From assembly GCA_024998815.1 (NCBI GenBank), contig JACEUQ010000003.1, positions 695,900-759,899 on the forward strand: 64,000 bases of DNA. Reading direction: 5' to 3'. A program made the position numbers and the translations under genes. Of the stretch, positions 34,794 through 44,220 are shown one piece after another. The DNA is from Opitutus sp. Its GTDB lineage: Bacteria; Verrucomicrobiota; Verrucomicrobiia; Opitutales; Opitutaceae. Position 1 is the stretch's first letter; each line of letters opens with the position of its first letter. Below the pieces are notes generated by a model, which saw only the letters and a program-made list of their open reading frames with translations, was not told where the DNA came from and ran no database searches.

Positions 34794-36821
34794 TCAGGCG
34801 AAATAACCGGGAGATTCGAGGAGTAGCCGGCCTTCGGCGTTGGGCAGAATGAAGGTGCCCGGCTTGTCTGACAGGAGGTCTTCGTCGTCGCCAAAAACAC
34901 GCAGGCGTTTTGTTTTGACCGGCAGGCGCAGCCGCAGACCGCCAAAGCCGGTGCGCTCCTCGATCATATCAATCTCGATGGCCTTGCGGGTGGGTATGTA
35001 GTGCAAGAGCGTGAGAAGCAGATCGCGGCCGCGGCGGCGCGGCACGCAGAGCACGGTGGTGGGCAAGCCGTCGCCAAACGGCGCGGGACCGATCAGGCGT
35101 TGCATGGCGGCGCGCCAGCCATCGCGCGCGGCGGTGTTGCCCGACTGGCGGTAATCGCGGAAGATCGGATCGGCGAAATACACCCAGTCGTCGCCCGCCA
35201 GAACGGCGGCATGGTCGGCGGGTCGTGCCTGCGGTGGCACTTGAAAATGAGAGGAAAACGCGAGTTCGCTGCGGTGAAAATAGGGCGGGACGCGCTCGAC
35301 AAGCACCTTGATGCGGCGTCGGGCGGCCGGAGTAACCGGGCTCACGTTGTCGCCGGGCAGGTAGTGGACGCGGTCGCTGCGGGCGAGCAGCGGGGAAAAG
35401 TCGGCGCGGGCTCGCCAGTAGGTCGGTGCGTCGGCGACCGGGCCGGTGTTGAGCAGCTCGACGCCGGGGAGCTCGCATACGCCGTTGGCCGCGAAGGCGC
35501 TGCGGTGCGAGAAGAGGATTTTACCGCCGCGGGCGCGGTGGGCGGCTAGCTTGCGGGCGAGAGCGGGCGTGATGCTCACGGTGTCGGGCAGCATCACCAG
35601 ATCGAGGCCGGCAAAGGAGGAGGCGTCGTCGAGGACGACGGTCTCGTAGTGGCTCTCCTCGCACATTTGCACCGCACCTTCGAGCACGATGTCGGTGTGG
35701 GCGGGGTCGAGATCCGGGCGACCCGGCGCGACAATTCCGACCTGAGCGAGCGCCCGCGAATCGGCGTAAAAGGGTTCGGCGGCTTTGCACTGGGCATAGA
35801 CTCCGCCGATGAGATCGTAGGCCCCGGCATCGAGGCGGCCGCGCGGGGGGAGTTGATCGCCGATGGAGTTGGCTCCGCCGAGCGCCTGGGAGCGGAAGCA
35901 TTCGAATTCGAGGGCGGCGGGTGGCTTGAGTCCGCCGAAGTCGCCCCACATTTTCTGGAAGCGGCCGGTCATGCCCAGCCAGGGTTTTCCCCAGTGGCCG
36001 AAGGCGCGGGCGAGCCGCGGGAAGTGTTGGTAACCCCAGAAACCCGAGGGTAGCGATTCAAGTTCCCAGTGGGTCTGCTGGTCGTGGCGGGTGCGCACGC
36101 CGCAACGGTGGTCGGCGTAGATGGGATTGGAGGAATTATAGAAAATGGTGGCGTCTTTTTTCAGGCCGCGCACCAGGCGGCTGAAGCGCCGGGCAAACGA
36201 AGCCTGGGCGAGCGATTCGAAGCGGGCCTGGGTGGCCTGGTCGTCGGCGAGGAGCCCGTGTTTCTCGCGGAAGCGGATGCTGGCTTCACTCCAGCAGGAT
36301 TGGGGGGCGAAAAAAACGATGTCGATCCAGAGGCCGTCCACATCGTAAGCGGCGAAGAGCTCGCGGAGATGCGTCTCGATGTAATCCTGATAATCGGGGT
36401 GAAGCCAGTTGTTGAAGTGCCACGGCGCTTGGCCGGGGGGCGCGCTGGGTTCGGGAAAGCCGACGCGGGCGGCACGGCCGTCGCGGCGGAGCTGGCGCCA
36501 GTCGAGGTGCTTTTGCGCGACATCCTCCTCCCAAGCCACGGTGGTGTAGATCGGCGCACGGATACCGGCGCGGTGCAGGGCTTCGATCTGCTCACCCAGA
36601 AGATCGCGACCTTTGAGCGCCGGGTGCATCACCCCGACCTTGGTCGGATAATAGCTCATGCCGTGGTGGCATTTTGCGAAGACGTTCACGCTGTCGACAT
36701 GGGCGTCCTGAAGAGTGCGCACGAACTCGCCCGCATCAAACTCCGCTCCGGCGTCGGTGATGAGCGGGGAGGTGTGGTAATCCAGGTGGATGTGGCGTTG
36801 AGGGAAGCGACTGGCTGGCAT
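34794..36821 (-). CDS. Glycoside hydrolase with beta-galactosidase trimerisation-like domain, possibly GH151
   Basis: The 675-residue protein starts RHIHLDYHTSPLI, followed by a TIM-barrel glycosidase-like region with NVFAKCHHGMSYYPT and DVDGLWIDIVFF. A beta-galactosidase trimerisation/GATase-like domain (about 380-560) and a C-terminal beta domain follow. This plan resembles GHL6-type hypothetical glycosidases and the GH151 alpha-L-fucosidases. I cannot fix the catalytic pair from sequence alone. No signal peptide is seen. It lies 5 bases after the pentulose kinase gene, so the two are surely cotranscribed, suggesting removal of a side-chain sugar from imported oligosaccharides. Confidence 0.65.
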   Translation of the reverse strand: MPASRFPQRHIHLDYHTSPLITDAGAEFDAGEFVRTLQDAHVDSVNVFAKCHHGMSYYPTKVGVMHPALKGRDLLGEQIEALHRAGIRAPIYTTVAWEEDVAQKHLDWRQLRRDGRAARVGFPEPSAPPGQAPWHFNNWLHPDYQDYIETHLRELFAAYDVDGLWIDIVFFAPQSCWSEASIRFREKHGLLADDQATQARFESLAQASFARRFSRLVRGLKKDATIFYNSSNPIYADHRCGVRTRHDQQTHWELESLPSGFWGYQHFPRLARAFGHWGKPWLGMTGRFQKMWGDFGGLKPPAALEFECFRSQALGGANSIGDQLPPRGRLDAGAYDLIGGVYAQCKAAEPFYADSRALAQVGIVAPGRPDLDPAHTDIVLEGAVQMCEESHYETVVLDDASSFAGLDLVMLPDTVSITPALARKLAAHRARGGKILFSHRSAFAANGVCELPGVELLNTGPVADAPTYWRARADFSPLLARSDRVHYLPGDNVSPVTPAARRRIKVLVERVPPYFHRSELAFSSHFQVPPQARPADHAAVLAGDDWVYFADPIFRDYRQSGNTAARDGWRAAMQRLIGPAPFGDGLPTTVLCVPRRRGRDLLLTLLHYIPTRKAIEIDMIEERTGFGGLRLRLPVKTKRLRVFGDDEDLLSDKPGTFILPNAEGRLLLESPGYFA

Positions 36822-36826
36822 AAAGA

Positions 36827-38488
36827 TTAACCGGCCATGAGGCTGCGGTAGGCCATGAAATCGCGGTGCAGGCGAAGGAAGACGCGGTGCTTGGCGTCGT
36901 GGTAGCGGCGCACTCGGGCCGGGCCCGGCGTGATCACGCGCTCGACGTGGTTCATGACGCGCATGGCGGCGAACACGTCGGGCTGCGCACCGGCGGCGAC
37001 CGCGCCGAGCACGGCGGAGCCGAGTAGCACGGCCTCGGGCTCGCGGGCGAGCACGAGCTTGCAGCCGGTGATGTCGGCGTGTTCACGCAGAAAGACGGGG
37101 TTCTTGGTGCCGCCGCCGCAGGCGAAGATCGTGTCGATGGCGTAGCCCCGGCGGTTCATTGCGGCGATGATCTCCCGCGTGCCGTGGGCCACGGCTTGGA
37201 TGGTCGCGAGGTAGAGCCGGGCGAGATCGTCGAGCGTGGCGGAAAGCGGCAGGCCGACGATGGCGCCGCGCAGGGTCGGGTCGGCCAGCGGCGATCGGTT
37301 GCCATGAAAATTCGGGTACACGTGGAGATCGGCGGTGAGCGCGGCCGGATGGGAAACGCGTTCGGCGGCGGCGAGCGCTTCGAGCCGGGTGTTGAGAGCG
37401 GCGTAAACGGTGGTCTGGGCGCGCGCGGCCTCGGCCTGGAGTTCGGCGTAGGCGGCGTGAGTCTGGATGACGTGGTCAATAAGCGCGCCGGTGGCGGTCT
37501 GGCCGCCCTCGGTGAGCCAGAGGCCGGGGATCATCGCGGAGTGATAGGGACCCCAAATGCCGCCGATGAATCGGGGACGGGCGGATACAGCCATGTGACA
37601 CGACGACGTGCCGCCGATGAGCGCGAGGCGGTGTTCGAGCGCGGCAGGAGTGGGTCGGCGCGAGCCGAATGAAGCGCCGAGCAGGCCGAGGCCGCCGGCG
37701 TGGGCGTCGATGATGGCAACGCCCACGGCGGTGCCGGCGACCAGGCCCAGGTGCTGCGCGGCTGTAGCGGTGAGGCCGCGACCGAGGGGCTCGCCCATGG
37801 GGCGTACGCGGGTGCCGATGCGGCGGAAGCCTTCGGTGGCGAGGTCGCCGAGGCCGATTTTTTTGAAGTAAGTGGTGTCCCAACCTGCGCCGTCGGGGCC
37901 GCGGTGGCCGAGGTAGGTCCACTTGCACACGGTGGTGCAGAGCGAGCGGGTGTCGTCACCGGTGGCGCGATAGGTGAGGTAGTCGGGCAGGTCGAGGAAG
38001 CGGGCGGTTTTTTTCCAGGCGGCGGGGAGATTTTCTTTCAACCAGAGCAGCTTGGGCGTCTGCATCTCGGGGGAGATCACACCTCCGACGTGACGGAGCA
38101 CCGGGTGCTTGGTGGCGTTGATGCGGGCGGACTGGGGGATGGCGCGGTGGTCCATCCAGACGATGACGTTTTGCTCGGTGCGGCCGGTCGGGCTGAAGGA
38201 GACGGGGCGATCCTGGGCGTCGAGCAATACGAGGGAACACGTCGCGTCAAAACCGACGCCGAGGATCGCGGCGGGCGGCACGCCGGAATCGGCGACGGCC
38301 TGGCGGGCGGCCTCGCCGCAGGCGGCCCAGATGTCGTCGGAGGATTGTTCGACGAAATCGGGCGCGGGTTTCCACATTTGGATAGGACGCGATGCGCTGG
38401 CGAGCAGGCGGCCGTCGGCGGTGAAAACACCGGCGCGGGCGCTGCCGGTGCCGACATCAATGCCGAGGAAACGGGCGGGCGTGGACAT
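36827..38488 (-). CDS. FGGY-family pentulose kinase (D-ribulokinase-like)
   Basis: The 553-residue protein has the FGGY actin-like fold: first phosphate loop [16 protein letters not shown], substrate region with [11 protein letters not shown] and IVWMDHRAI, and ATP-side motif [21 protein letters not shown]. Length and motifs fit the ribulokinase/D-ribulose kinase branch more than xylulokinase. It would phosphorylate a ketopentose released from plant sugars for the pentose phosphate pathway. It is 14 bases from the beta-helix gene upstream and 5 bases from the glycosidase gene downstream, so it belongs to the same operon. The substrate could be L- or D-ribulose. Confidence 0.85.
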   Translation of the reverse strand: MSTPARFLGIDVGTGSARAGVFTADGRLLASASRPIQMWKPAPDFVEQSSDDIWAACGEAARQAVADSGVPPAAILGVGFDATCSLVLLDAQDRPVSFSPTGRTEQNVIVWMDHRAIPQSARINATKHPVLRHVGGVISPEMQTPKLLWLKENLPAAWKKTARFLDLPDYLTYRATGDDTRSLCTTVCKWTYLGHRGPDGAGWDTTYFKKIGLGDLATEGFRRIGTRVRPMGEPLGRGLTATAAQHLGLVAGTAVGVAIIDAHAGGLGLLGASFGSRRPTPAALEHRLALIGGTSSCHMAVSARPRFIGGIWGPYHSAMIPGLWLTEGGQTATGALIDHVIQTHAAYAELQAEAARAQTTVYAALNTRLEALAAAERVSHPAALTADLHVYPNFHGNRSPLADPTLRGAIVGLPLSATLDDLARLYLATIQAVAHGTREIIAAMNRRGYAIDTIFACGGGTKNPVFLREHADITGCKLVLAREPEAVLLGSAVLGAVAAGAQPDVFAAMRVMNHVERVITPGPARVRRYHDAKHRVFLRLHRDFMAYRSLMAG

Positions 38489-38502
38489 GGGCTCGGCGTG
38501 CT

Positions 38503-40431
38503 TTATTTGGTGAACTCGTAAGCGCCGAGGTCGGGCGCGGCGTCGCGCCAGCGGCCGTCGAGATCGGTGAGTGGGACGCCGGGATGGTCGGGCGCGGCGA
38601 CGTCGATGGCGGGGCTGCCGGGGAGGAGGTGGAAATCTGCGGCGGTGGCATCGACCGACGGGGCGACGAGCAGCGGGTCACCGGAGAGGTGGCCGGTGAC
38701 GACAGCTTGGCCGTCGTTGTCTGGAGAGGTGCCGAGGCCGCCGCCGTCGGCGAGGCCGTTGTCGCCGTCGCCGAACATGAGGTTGCGAGTGTAACTCACG
38801 GCTTTTGACCGGCCCATGCCGGTGTGGAGCGGGCGGCCTTTTTGCGCCCAGTGAATGTTGTTGGCCAGGCGCACGTCCTTGCATCTGCTGCCGGCCCAGA
38901 TCTGGCGCCAGACGAGCTCGGGCGACTGGGCGTTGTGGTAGGCGGTGTTGTGGACGATGTCCACGTGGTTGGCGGCGTAGGTATGGATGCCGGAGCCGCC
39001 GTTGTTGAAGACGAGATTGTTTTGGACGAGGGTGCGACCCTCGTAAGGGATGTCGCTGGCACCGTCCTGGTAGTTGATGAAGTCGTCGATGATGATGCCG
39101 TTCCCGTCGGAGATGCGGCTGAGTTCGGACCAGGGGATGTAGCAGCGGTTACCGGAGGAGCGGTTGCCGATGACAAACATCTTGTAGTGGGTGTCGGTGT
39201 CGAAATCCCAGGCGCGGAAGAGACTGATGCCGCTGCCGGCGTAGCGCATGCCGTGGCAGTTGTCGCGAGTGGTGTTGCCCTCGACGGTGATGTGGTCGCC
39301 GGCAATGGCGGAGATGCCGCCGCCAGGAACCTCGCGGACGATATTGTTGATGAAACGGACATGGTGGGCCTTGCCGCCTTCCTCGGTGCCCTTGCGCGAA
39401 TCGAGGGCGAGGCCGTTGGTGTTCATTCGGGGATCGCCGCTGTAGGTCTGGCCGTCTTTTTTGCGGAGGAGGCCGTCGGCCATGGCGGCGGCGCGCGGGA
39501 TGTCGGCCGAGTAGCCGTGGACATCGAGGCCGCGCAGCTCGATGTAGGCGGCGTTGTGGTTGAGACTCACGATGTCCCAGCCGTTGCCGCGCAGGATCGG
39601 GTGCTGGCCGGGGGCGGCGCGCAGGGTGATCCAACGGTCGGGCTCGCCGGCCTTGGCGATTCTCACGAGCGGTTCGGCGTCGGCGGAGACGTAGGTGCCG
39701 CCGAGCAGGAGGATGCTGTCTCCGGGTAGGGCAAGACCCACGGCACGCTGGATCGTGGCGAGCGCGGTGGCGGGAGTGCGGCCGTCGCGGGTGTTGTCGC
39801 CTTGGGGTGAAACGTAGAGGGCGGGCGCGGCGTAGGAGAGATTATCCACGACGAGGCTGAATTCGCCGCGCGGGAGCGGGAATGGGCAGGCGTCGTCGGC
39901 CATCTCGAAGCTCACACGAATGGCGGGGGCACGTGGATCGAAGGTACCGGCGATGGCTTTGAAGTCGGCCAGATCAGGGGTGAAACGATAGAAGCTTTCG
40001 ATGACAGGTGGCACCACCACGGTGGTGAGCGTACCGGTGGAGACACCGTTGGCTTGCACGCTTTCGATGAAGACGCGTACGGGGCGGAGGACGGAAACGC
40101 GTAGGTCGAAGCCGAGCGACAGATTCGCGAGGGATGTCTGGGTGGTGGTCACAGGGAACGCCGGAATGGTGACGCGGACGCGAGCGCCGGGAGCGGCGTC
40201 AGTTTGTAGCTTGGCGCGGAGGACAAGCGCACCGGTACGCGGTCCTCGATAGGTATCGATGGTGCCGAGCGGTTCCAGCGAGGCGCGGGCGCTTGCGCCA
40301 GGCGAGGCGGCGGCGGTGGCGAAGGGTTTTGCGGCCAGCGCGTCGAAGCGGGTGGAGAAGAGCGTCTGCGCCGGGGCGGCGGTGACGAGGGCGAGCGAGG
40401 CAAGGAAGGAGGCGGCGCGGCGGGGGTTCAT
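38503..40431 (-). CDS. Secreted right-handed beta-helix protein
   Basis: The start [22 protein letters not shown] gives a signal peptide and 642 residues; a longer in-frame extension is shadow sequence. Residues about 25-195 form a jelly-roll-like domain resembling the two small secreted proteins at 41,892 and 42,636. A parallel beta-helix starts at [23 protein letters not shown] and carries [37 protein letters not shown] and [11 protein letters not shown], the same series as in the proteins at 1-2,221 and 22,323-27,080. It ends [10 protein letters not shown]. It is a likely polysaccharide lyase or glycan-binding protein. Its ATG overlaps the transporter stop codon (ATGA), coupling the two. 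Confidence 0.82.
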   Translation of the reverse strand: MNPRRAASFLASLALVTAAPAQTLFSTRFDALAAKPFATAAASPGASARASLEPLGTIDTYRGPRTGALVLRAKLQTDAAPGARVRVTIPAFPVTTTQTSLANLSLGFDLRVSVLRPVRVFIESVQANGVSTGTLTTVVVPPVIESFYRFTPDLADFKAIAGTFDPRAPAIRVSFEMADDACPFPLPRGEFSLVVDNLSYAAPALYVSPQGDNTRDGRTPATALATIQRAVGLALPGDSILLLGGTYVSADAEPLVRIAKAGEPDRWITLRAAPGQHPILRGNGWDIVSLNHNAAYIELRGLDVHGYSADIPRAAAMADGLLRKKDGQTYSGDPRMNTNGLALDSRKGTEEGGKAHHVRFINNIVREVPGGGISAIAGDHITVEGNTTRDNCHGMRYAGSGISLFRAWDFDTDTHYKMFVIGNRSSGNRCYIPWSELSRISDGNGIIIDDFINYQDGASDIPYEGRTLVQNNLVFNNGGSGIHTYAANHVDIVHNTAYHNAQSPELVWRQIWAGSRCKDVRLANNIHWAQKGRPLHTGMGRSKAVSYTRNLMFGDGDNGLADGGGLGTSPDNDGQAVVTGHLSGDPLLVAPSVDATAADFHLLPGSPAIDVAAPDHPGVPLTDLDGRWRDAAPDLGAYEFTK

Positions 40432-41852
40432 GTGGAGAGTTTCCGGGCTTCGAGTTCGGCGCGGATGGCGGCCATGCGGGCGCGGGTGAGGGGGTAGAAA
40501 AGGCAGATAACGAAAGCGATGGCCCAAAAGGCGATGGGCAGGGAAATGAAGAGGATCAGCATGCGGTGAAGCACCTCGGGGGCCTGGTGGGTGATCTTGG
40601 CGGAGAAGCCGGAGAACGAGAGCACCGCCCCGCCGATGCCGACGGAGGCGGTGAGCGAGGCTTTGATGAACCACGAGTAGAACGAGTTGATCGCGCCCTC
40701 GCGGCGGCGACCGGTGGTGAGCGCGTCGTAGTCGCCGACATCGGCCTTCATGGACGGAAGGAAGAGCCACACGGCGGAGATGCCGCAGGACTCGAAGACG
40801 GCGGGCACGAGCATGAGGTAAGGCATGTCGGGCCGCAGGCACACGAAGTTGAGCGCGTAGCTGGACACGCAGAGGATGAGCATGGCCATGACCATAGTGC
40901 GTTTGTCGTAGCGACCGGCCAGCCAGGTGAGCAGCGGGATGGAGGCGAGGCCGGTGGCGACGTTGACGGTGGCCTTCCAGCCGAGGAGGACGGAGCCCGC
41001 GTTGATGTCGCCGTCGAAGATGTAGTAAATGTAGATGTAGTTCGCGAGCGAGGCGACCGAGCTGTAGCCGAGCACGAGGAAAAACGAGACGCCGATGAGC
41101 ACCCAGAGCGGACGGCAGGCGGCGGAGTCTTTCACGCTTTGCCAGAACGGCTCACGCGGCTGGCGGGCGGCGGTGGCGGCGTAGGTGCGCTCTTTGGTGA
41201 AGGCGACGGGCAGGATGCCGAAGACGACGATGAGGCCGGCGATGAACCAGCAGAGCGTGCGCATGCCGTGGACGATGTCGCCCTTGCCGGTGGCGGGATC
41301 GGCGAAGAGCGGGCCGGTGACGAGGGCGAGCACCCAACTGCCGCCGAGGTAGGAGAGTTTGCTCACGACGGCCGACCACGCGCTGAGGCTGGTGCGCTCA
41401 TCGTAGTTTGGCGTGAGCTCCATCTGGAAGCCGTAGTAGGGCATGGCCCAGGTGGCGAAGCAGGTGAAGAACACGAGCCCGACGCCCGTGAGGTAAACGA
41501 GTTTGCCCGTGTCGCCGAGCCCGGCGGGCATGAACCAGAAAAGCGGGAACAAGGCGGCGGTGAGCAGCGCGCCGACCACGATGAAGGGACGACGCCGGCC
41601 CCAGCGGGTGCGGGCGTTGTCGGAGAAATTGCCAATGACGGGATCGATAAACGCCTCCCACAGGCGCAGGATCATGAGCACCGCGCCGAGCGCGAGCGGC
41701 TCCATGCCCAGGCCGATATTGAAGAACGGCATCCAGAGCACGCTGGTCATGAGTTGAACGGCCACATACTCGGCGTTCACGCCAAGGGAGAACGTGAGTT
41801 TTTGCAGCAGCGGGATGCGCTCGTGCTCGGGGATGATGGGGCGGGTGGACAT
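40428..41852 (-). CDS. GPH-family MFS sugar symporter, third copy
   Basis: The 474-residue protein has about 12 transmembrane helices and the GPH loop motif WEAFIDPVIGNFSDNARTRWGRRRPF. Later blocks are WAMPYYGFQMELTPNYDERTS and LTTGRRREGAINSFYSWFIKASL. It is clearly more distant from the other two transporters than they are from each other, suggesting another substrate. It overlaps the downstream beta-helix gene by four bases and follows two small secreted proteins, forming an uptake unit for the polymer those proteins bind or cut. Confidence 0.87.
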   Translation of the reverse strand: MSTRPIIPEHERIPLLQKLTFSLGVNAEYVAVQLMTSVLWMPFFNIGLGMEPLALGAVLMILRLWEAFIDPVIGNFSDNARTRWGRRRPFIVVGALLTAALFPLFWFMPAGLGDTGKLVYLTGVGLVFFTCFATWAMPYYGFQMELTPNYDERTSLSAWSAVVSKLSYLGGSWVLALVTGPLFADPATGKGDIVHGMRTLCWFIAGLIVVFGILPVAFTKERTYAATAARQPREPFWQSVKDSAACRPLWVLIGVSFFLVLGYSSVASLANYIYIYYIFDGDINAGSVLLGWKATVNVATGLASIPLLTWLAGRYDKRTMVMAMLILCVSSYALNFVCLRPDMPYLMLVPAVFESCGISAVWLFLPSMKADVGDYDALTTGRRREGAINSFYSWFIKASLTASVGIGGAVLSFSGFSAKITHQAPEVLHRMLILFISLPIAFWAIAFVICLFYPLTRARMAAIRAELEARKLST

Positions 41853-41891
41853 GCGTTGGGGAGGTCGGTCGGGCCAGGGAAAAACGGTGAC

Positions 41892-42596
41892 TCAACGCTC
41901 CGCGCCGAGGGTGAGATCGTCGAGGGAGATGCTATCGCCGGGAGTCCAGGCGGAGGGTGCGGCGATGCGCCACTCGATCTTGAGGCGCAGACGACGGCCT
42001 TGGAGCGTGCGGGCGACCGCGATGAACTCATCGATCGCTTTCGCCGGAAGCTGGTCGCCCCGGACGGCGTATTTTTCGAAGCGGCCGGAGCCGGTGGTCT
42101 CAGGCAGCTCCAAATAGGCGCGGGCTTCGAGCTCCTCGAAACCGGAGGGCATGGCCCAGCCCAGCAGGCATTGCACGGATTGACCGGTGGGGACGCGAAT
42201 CGCGAACGCGAGGCGCAACGCCCAGAGATCGCCTGCGCGGAGGGATGCCCCCGTGTGTTCGAGGAACACGATCGGCCCGGCGGTGACGCTGTAGAATTCG
42301 ACTTGGTCGGAACCCTCGACCGGCGTAATCAGCAAGGCTACGCCACCCTTCTCGCCGGCACCCGGGCGCACGGCGATTTGAATCACACCGCCCTTGGACC
42401 AGGCGTTGAAACGTCCATCAAGCAGAGAGGTAAATGTGGTGCCCGTTGGCGGCGGGTAGAGCGCCTCCTGCGCCGGCACCGCATCAAAATTCTCTGCATA
42501 GAGCCGGGTGGTTTCAGCTGATGCAGTTACTGACAGCGCTAGAGCAAGGCCGAGCCAAGGCGTCACCCGAAAGGCGACGGCGAAGAAACTGGACAT
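41892..42596 (-). CDS. Small secreted protein, probable carbohydrate-binding jelly roll
   Basis: The 234-residue protein has a signal peptide (WLGLALALSVTASA). The body begins RLYAENFDAVP and has alternating beta strands ending SISLDDLTLGAER, the shape of secreted carbohydrate-binding beta-sandwiches. It resembles its neighbour at 42,636-43,289 and the N-terminal domain of the beta-helix protein at 38,503-40,431 in starting with an E/T-x-F-x-x motif after the signal peptide and ending with a D/L-D-N/D-L motif. No catalytic residues are assignable. Confidence 0.6.
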   Translation of the reverse strand: MSSFFAVAFRVTPWLGLALALSVTASAETTRLYAENFDAVPAQEALYPPPTGTTFTSLLDGRFNAWSKGGVIQIAVRPGAGEKGGVALLITPVEGSDQVEFYSVTAGPIVFLEHTGASLRAGDLWALRLAFAIRVPTGQSVQCLLGWAMPSGFEELEARAYLELPETTGSGRFEKYAVRGDQLPAKAIDEFIAVARTLQGRRLRLKIEWRIAAPSAWTPGDSISLDDLTLGAER

Positions 42597-42635
42597 GGGG
42601 AAAGCGGCGAACGGGGTAACTCGTTGAAGCGAGGC

Positions 42636-43289
42636 TTAGTTCGAGGCGTTTTCAAAGCCGACGTTGTCGAGTTGGAAGGCGTCCGTTTCCTGCCAGGCGG
42701 AGAATTCGGCGAGGTAGAATGCGATATCTATATCGGCTGTCTCCGATTGGTTGATGTTCTCGACGAAGCGGGTGATTTCCTCGGGCTTGGCTTTGGACAG
42801 CGGGAGACGCACGGTGGTCCACTTAGGCGTGAGTGTGATGGTGCTCAGATCAATGCGGGACGGCCAGGCATCCTTATGCGTGGTTTGCAAGGTGGTGAGA
42901 ATTTTGAGCGGCTGATCGCCGCGGATGTCGAAGACGAGGACGAGATCCTTCACCTGCTCGGCAGTCACGCTGCCCTTGATTAAACCGGGGACGGCGTGCT
43001 GGAGTTTGGCGAAAGCAAAATTGGTGCCGGCGCGGGCCACCGCGACCATGATGCCGCCGGTGCCGTCCTTGCCCAACGCTTCCCCGTAGGTAATGGCCAC
43101 GGCTCCGTCGCCGGACCAGCCGGAGAGACGGCCGCGGAGGTGATCCCTCCAATCGTCTTTGGGCGGGAAGGTGTAGGTTCTCCCGTTGGGCTCCTCGAAG
43201 GTTTCACTAACTAGGGGAGTGGCGGCAAACGAGACGAGGGGCGAAAGCGCCGGGATCAATACGCAGATACGGAGGAGGGAGGTATTCAT
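42636..43289 (-). CDS. Small secreted protein, probable carbohydrate-binding jelly roll
   Basis: The 217-residue protein has a signal peptide ending SFAA and a beta-rich body from PLVSETFEEPNGRTY to AFQLDNVGFENASN. It is the second of two similar secreted genes upstream of the transporter, 39 bases apart, likely one transcript. Function is unknown; a glycan-binding role is inferred from the fold-like pattern and context. The 119 bases to the next gene show no clear signal. Confidence 0.6.
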   Translation of the reverse strand: MNTSLLRICVLIPALSPLVSFAATPLVSETFEEPNGRTYTFPPKDDWRDHLRGRLSGWSGDGAVAITYGEALGKDGTGGIMVAVARAGTNFAFAKLQHAVPGLIKGSVTAEQVKDLVLVFDIRGDQPLKILTTLQTTHKDAWPSRIDLSTITLTPKWTTVRLPLSKAKPEEITRFVENINQSETADIDIAFYLAEFSAWQETDAFQLDNVGFENASN

Positions 43290-43408
43290 TTTGTGGAGTT
43301 AAGGAAACGTGGAGTATAGGGGGAAATTAGCAGCGCACCGGGGCGGTGGCGACAAGGGCGGGGGTGGAAGGCGGGCGGGGGTAGGGAGGCGGGCCGAAGG
43401 CCCGTGGT

Positions 43409-44074
43409 TTAGGCGCGGCGGCGGCGCAGGGTGGCGAGGCCGATGGCCGCAATGCCGACGAAGGCGGCGAAGGTGGAGGGCTCAGGGATGGCGGATGCGG
43501 AGAGCTGCACGTTGTCGATGCGGTAGGTAGCCGATGACGCAAAAAAGTCCGTGGCACCGATGCGGATGGTATTACCATTGTCGCCGGACACAGCGGTGTA
43601 GGCCACGCTGTAGGTCTGGAACGCACCCGCAGTCAGGTCATTGACAGCCACGAAACTTTCCCCTCCGGCGATAAAGGCGGTGTTAGCATTATTGATAAAC
43701 CCGAACTGAAAGCCGTCTGTGGTGGGGCCGGCTCCCGTCGGTTTACCGATATCGAAAGAGAGGGTGTAGGTGCGCCCGGTTTCAAAGGTCGCCGCTGTGA
43801 GCTGAGCGATGTTTCCACCTATGTAGAAAGCATTGGTGCCCGACAAGCCCGAGGTAAACGCTGCGGAAACGTCGTCCACCGAACCGTAGGTTCCCAAACC
43901 GATGGGAAAGGAATTGGCCTGCCATCCTATGACGCTACTGGTGGTGCCTCCGGAGTAACCGCTGTTGGCCTCGAAGCTCGGGTTGGTGATGCTGATGGAC
44001 TGGGCCGAGGCGGAAGCGAGGCCGAGCATGAGGGCGAGGCCGGCGGTGGTGAGATGTGGCATGTAGTTTTTCAT
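43409..44074 (-). CDS. PEP-CTERM sorting-domain secreted protein
   Basis: The start MKNYMPHLTTAGLALMLGLASASAQ gives a signal peptide and 221 residues. The body SISITNPSFEANSGY...YRIDNVQL is homologous to the N-terminal domain of the hydrolase at 17,162-19,684. The C-terminus IPEPSTFAAFVGIAAIGLATLRRRRA is a PEP-CTERM signal. The shared domain is found once with a sorting tail and once fused to FnIII plus hydrolase. It is divergent from a LacI-family gene, and the 146-base gap holds an operator-like CTTTATGTTAAGG. Confidence 0.85.
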   Translation of the reverse strand: MKNYMPHLTTAGLALMLGLASASAQSISITNPSFEANSGYSGGTTSSVIGWQANSFPIGLGTYGSVDDVSAAFTSGLSGTNAFYIGGNIAQLTAATFETGRTYTLSFDIGKPTGAGPTTDGFQFGFINNANTAFIAGGESFVAVNDLTAGAFQTYSVAYTAVSGDNGNTIRIGATDFFASSATYRIDNVQLSASAIPEPSTFAAFVGIAAIGLATLRRRRA

Positions 44075-44176
44075 AGGAAAAATAAGTACGAGGGGCGTGC
44101 GGAGTGATTTTAGAGCGGTGCTGACCGTGATCAGCAAAAAGCCGATCCCGGCTTCGGCGCACAAACGCGGCGGGAA

Positions 44177-44189
44177 CTTTATGTTAAGG
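44177..44189. promoter_or_regulatory. Candidate operator CTTTATGTTAAGG in a divergent promoter
   Basis: This near-palindrome lies 32 bases before the GTG of the LacI-family gene and about 100 bases upstream of the divergent PEP-CTERM gene. It resembles the site at 4,168-4,178 and the insertion-sequence target at 19,805-19,814/21,281. It would be the natural operator of the adjacent regulator. Confidence 0.4.
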
Positions 44190-44220
44190 ATTTTGTGCGC
44201 TTGTCGTCCCTACACGGGCT

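Noticed and set aside
40566-42521. 651-codon open frame on the plus strand
   Set aside because: It lies antisense to the GPH transporter and a secreted protein gene, has no domain, and is Gly/Asp/Glu-rich as expected from the reverse frame of a high-GC gene.
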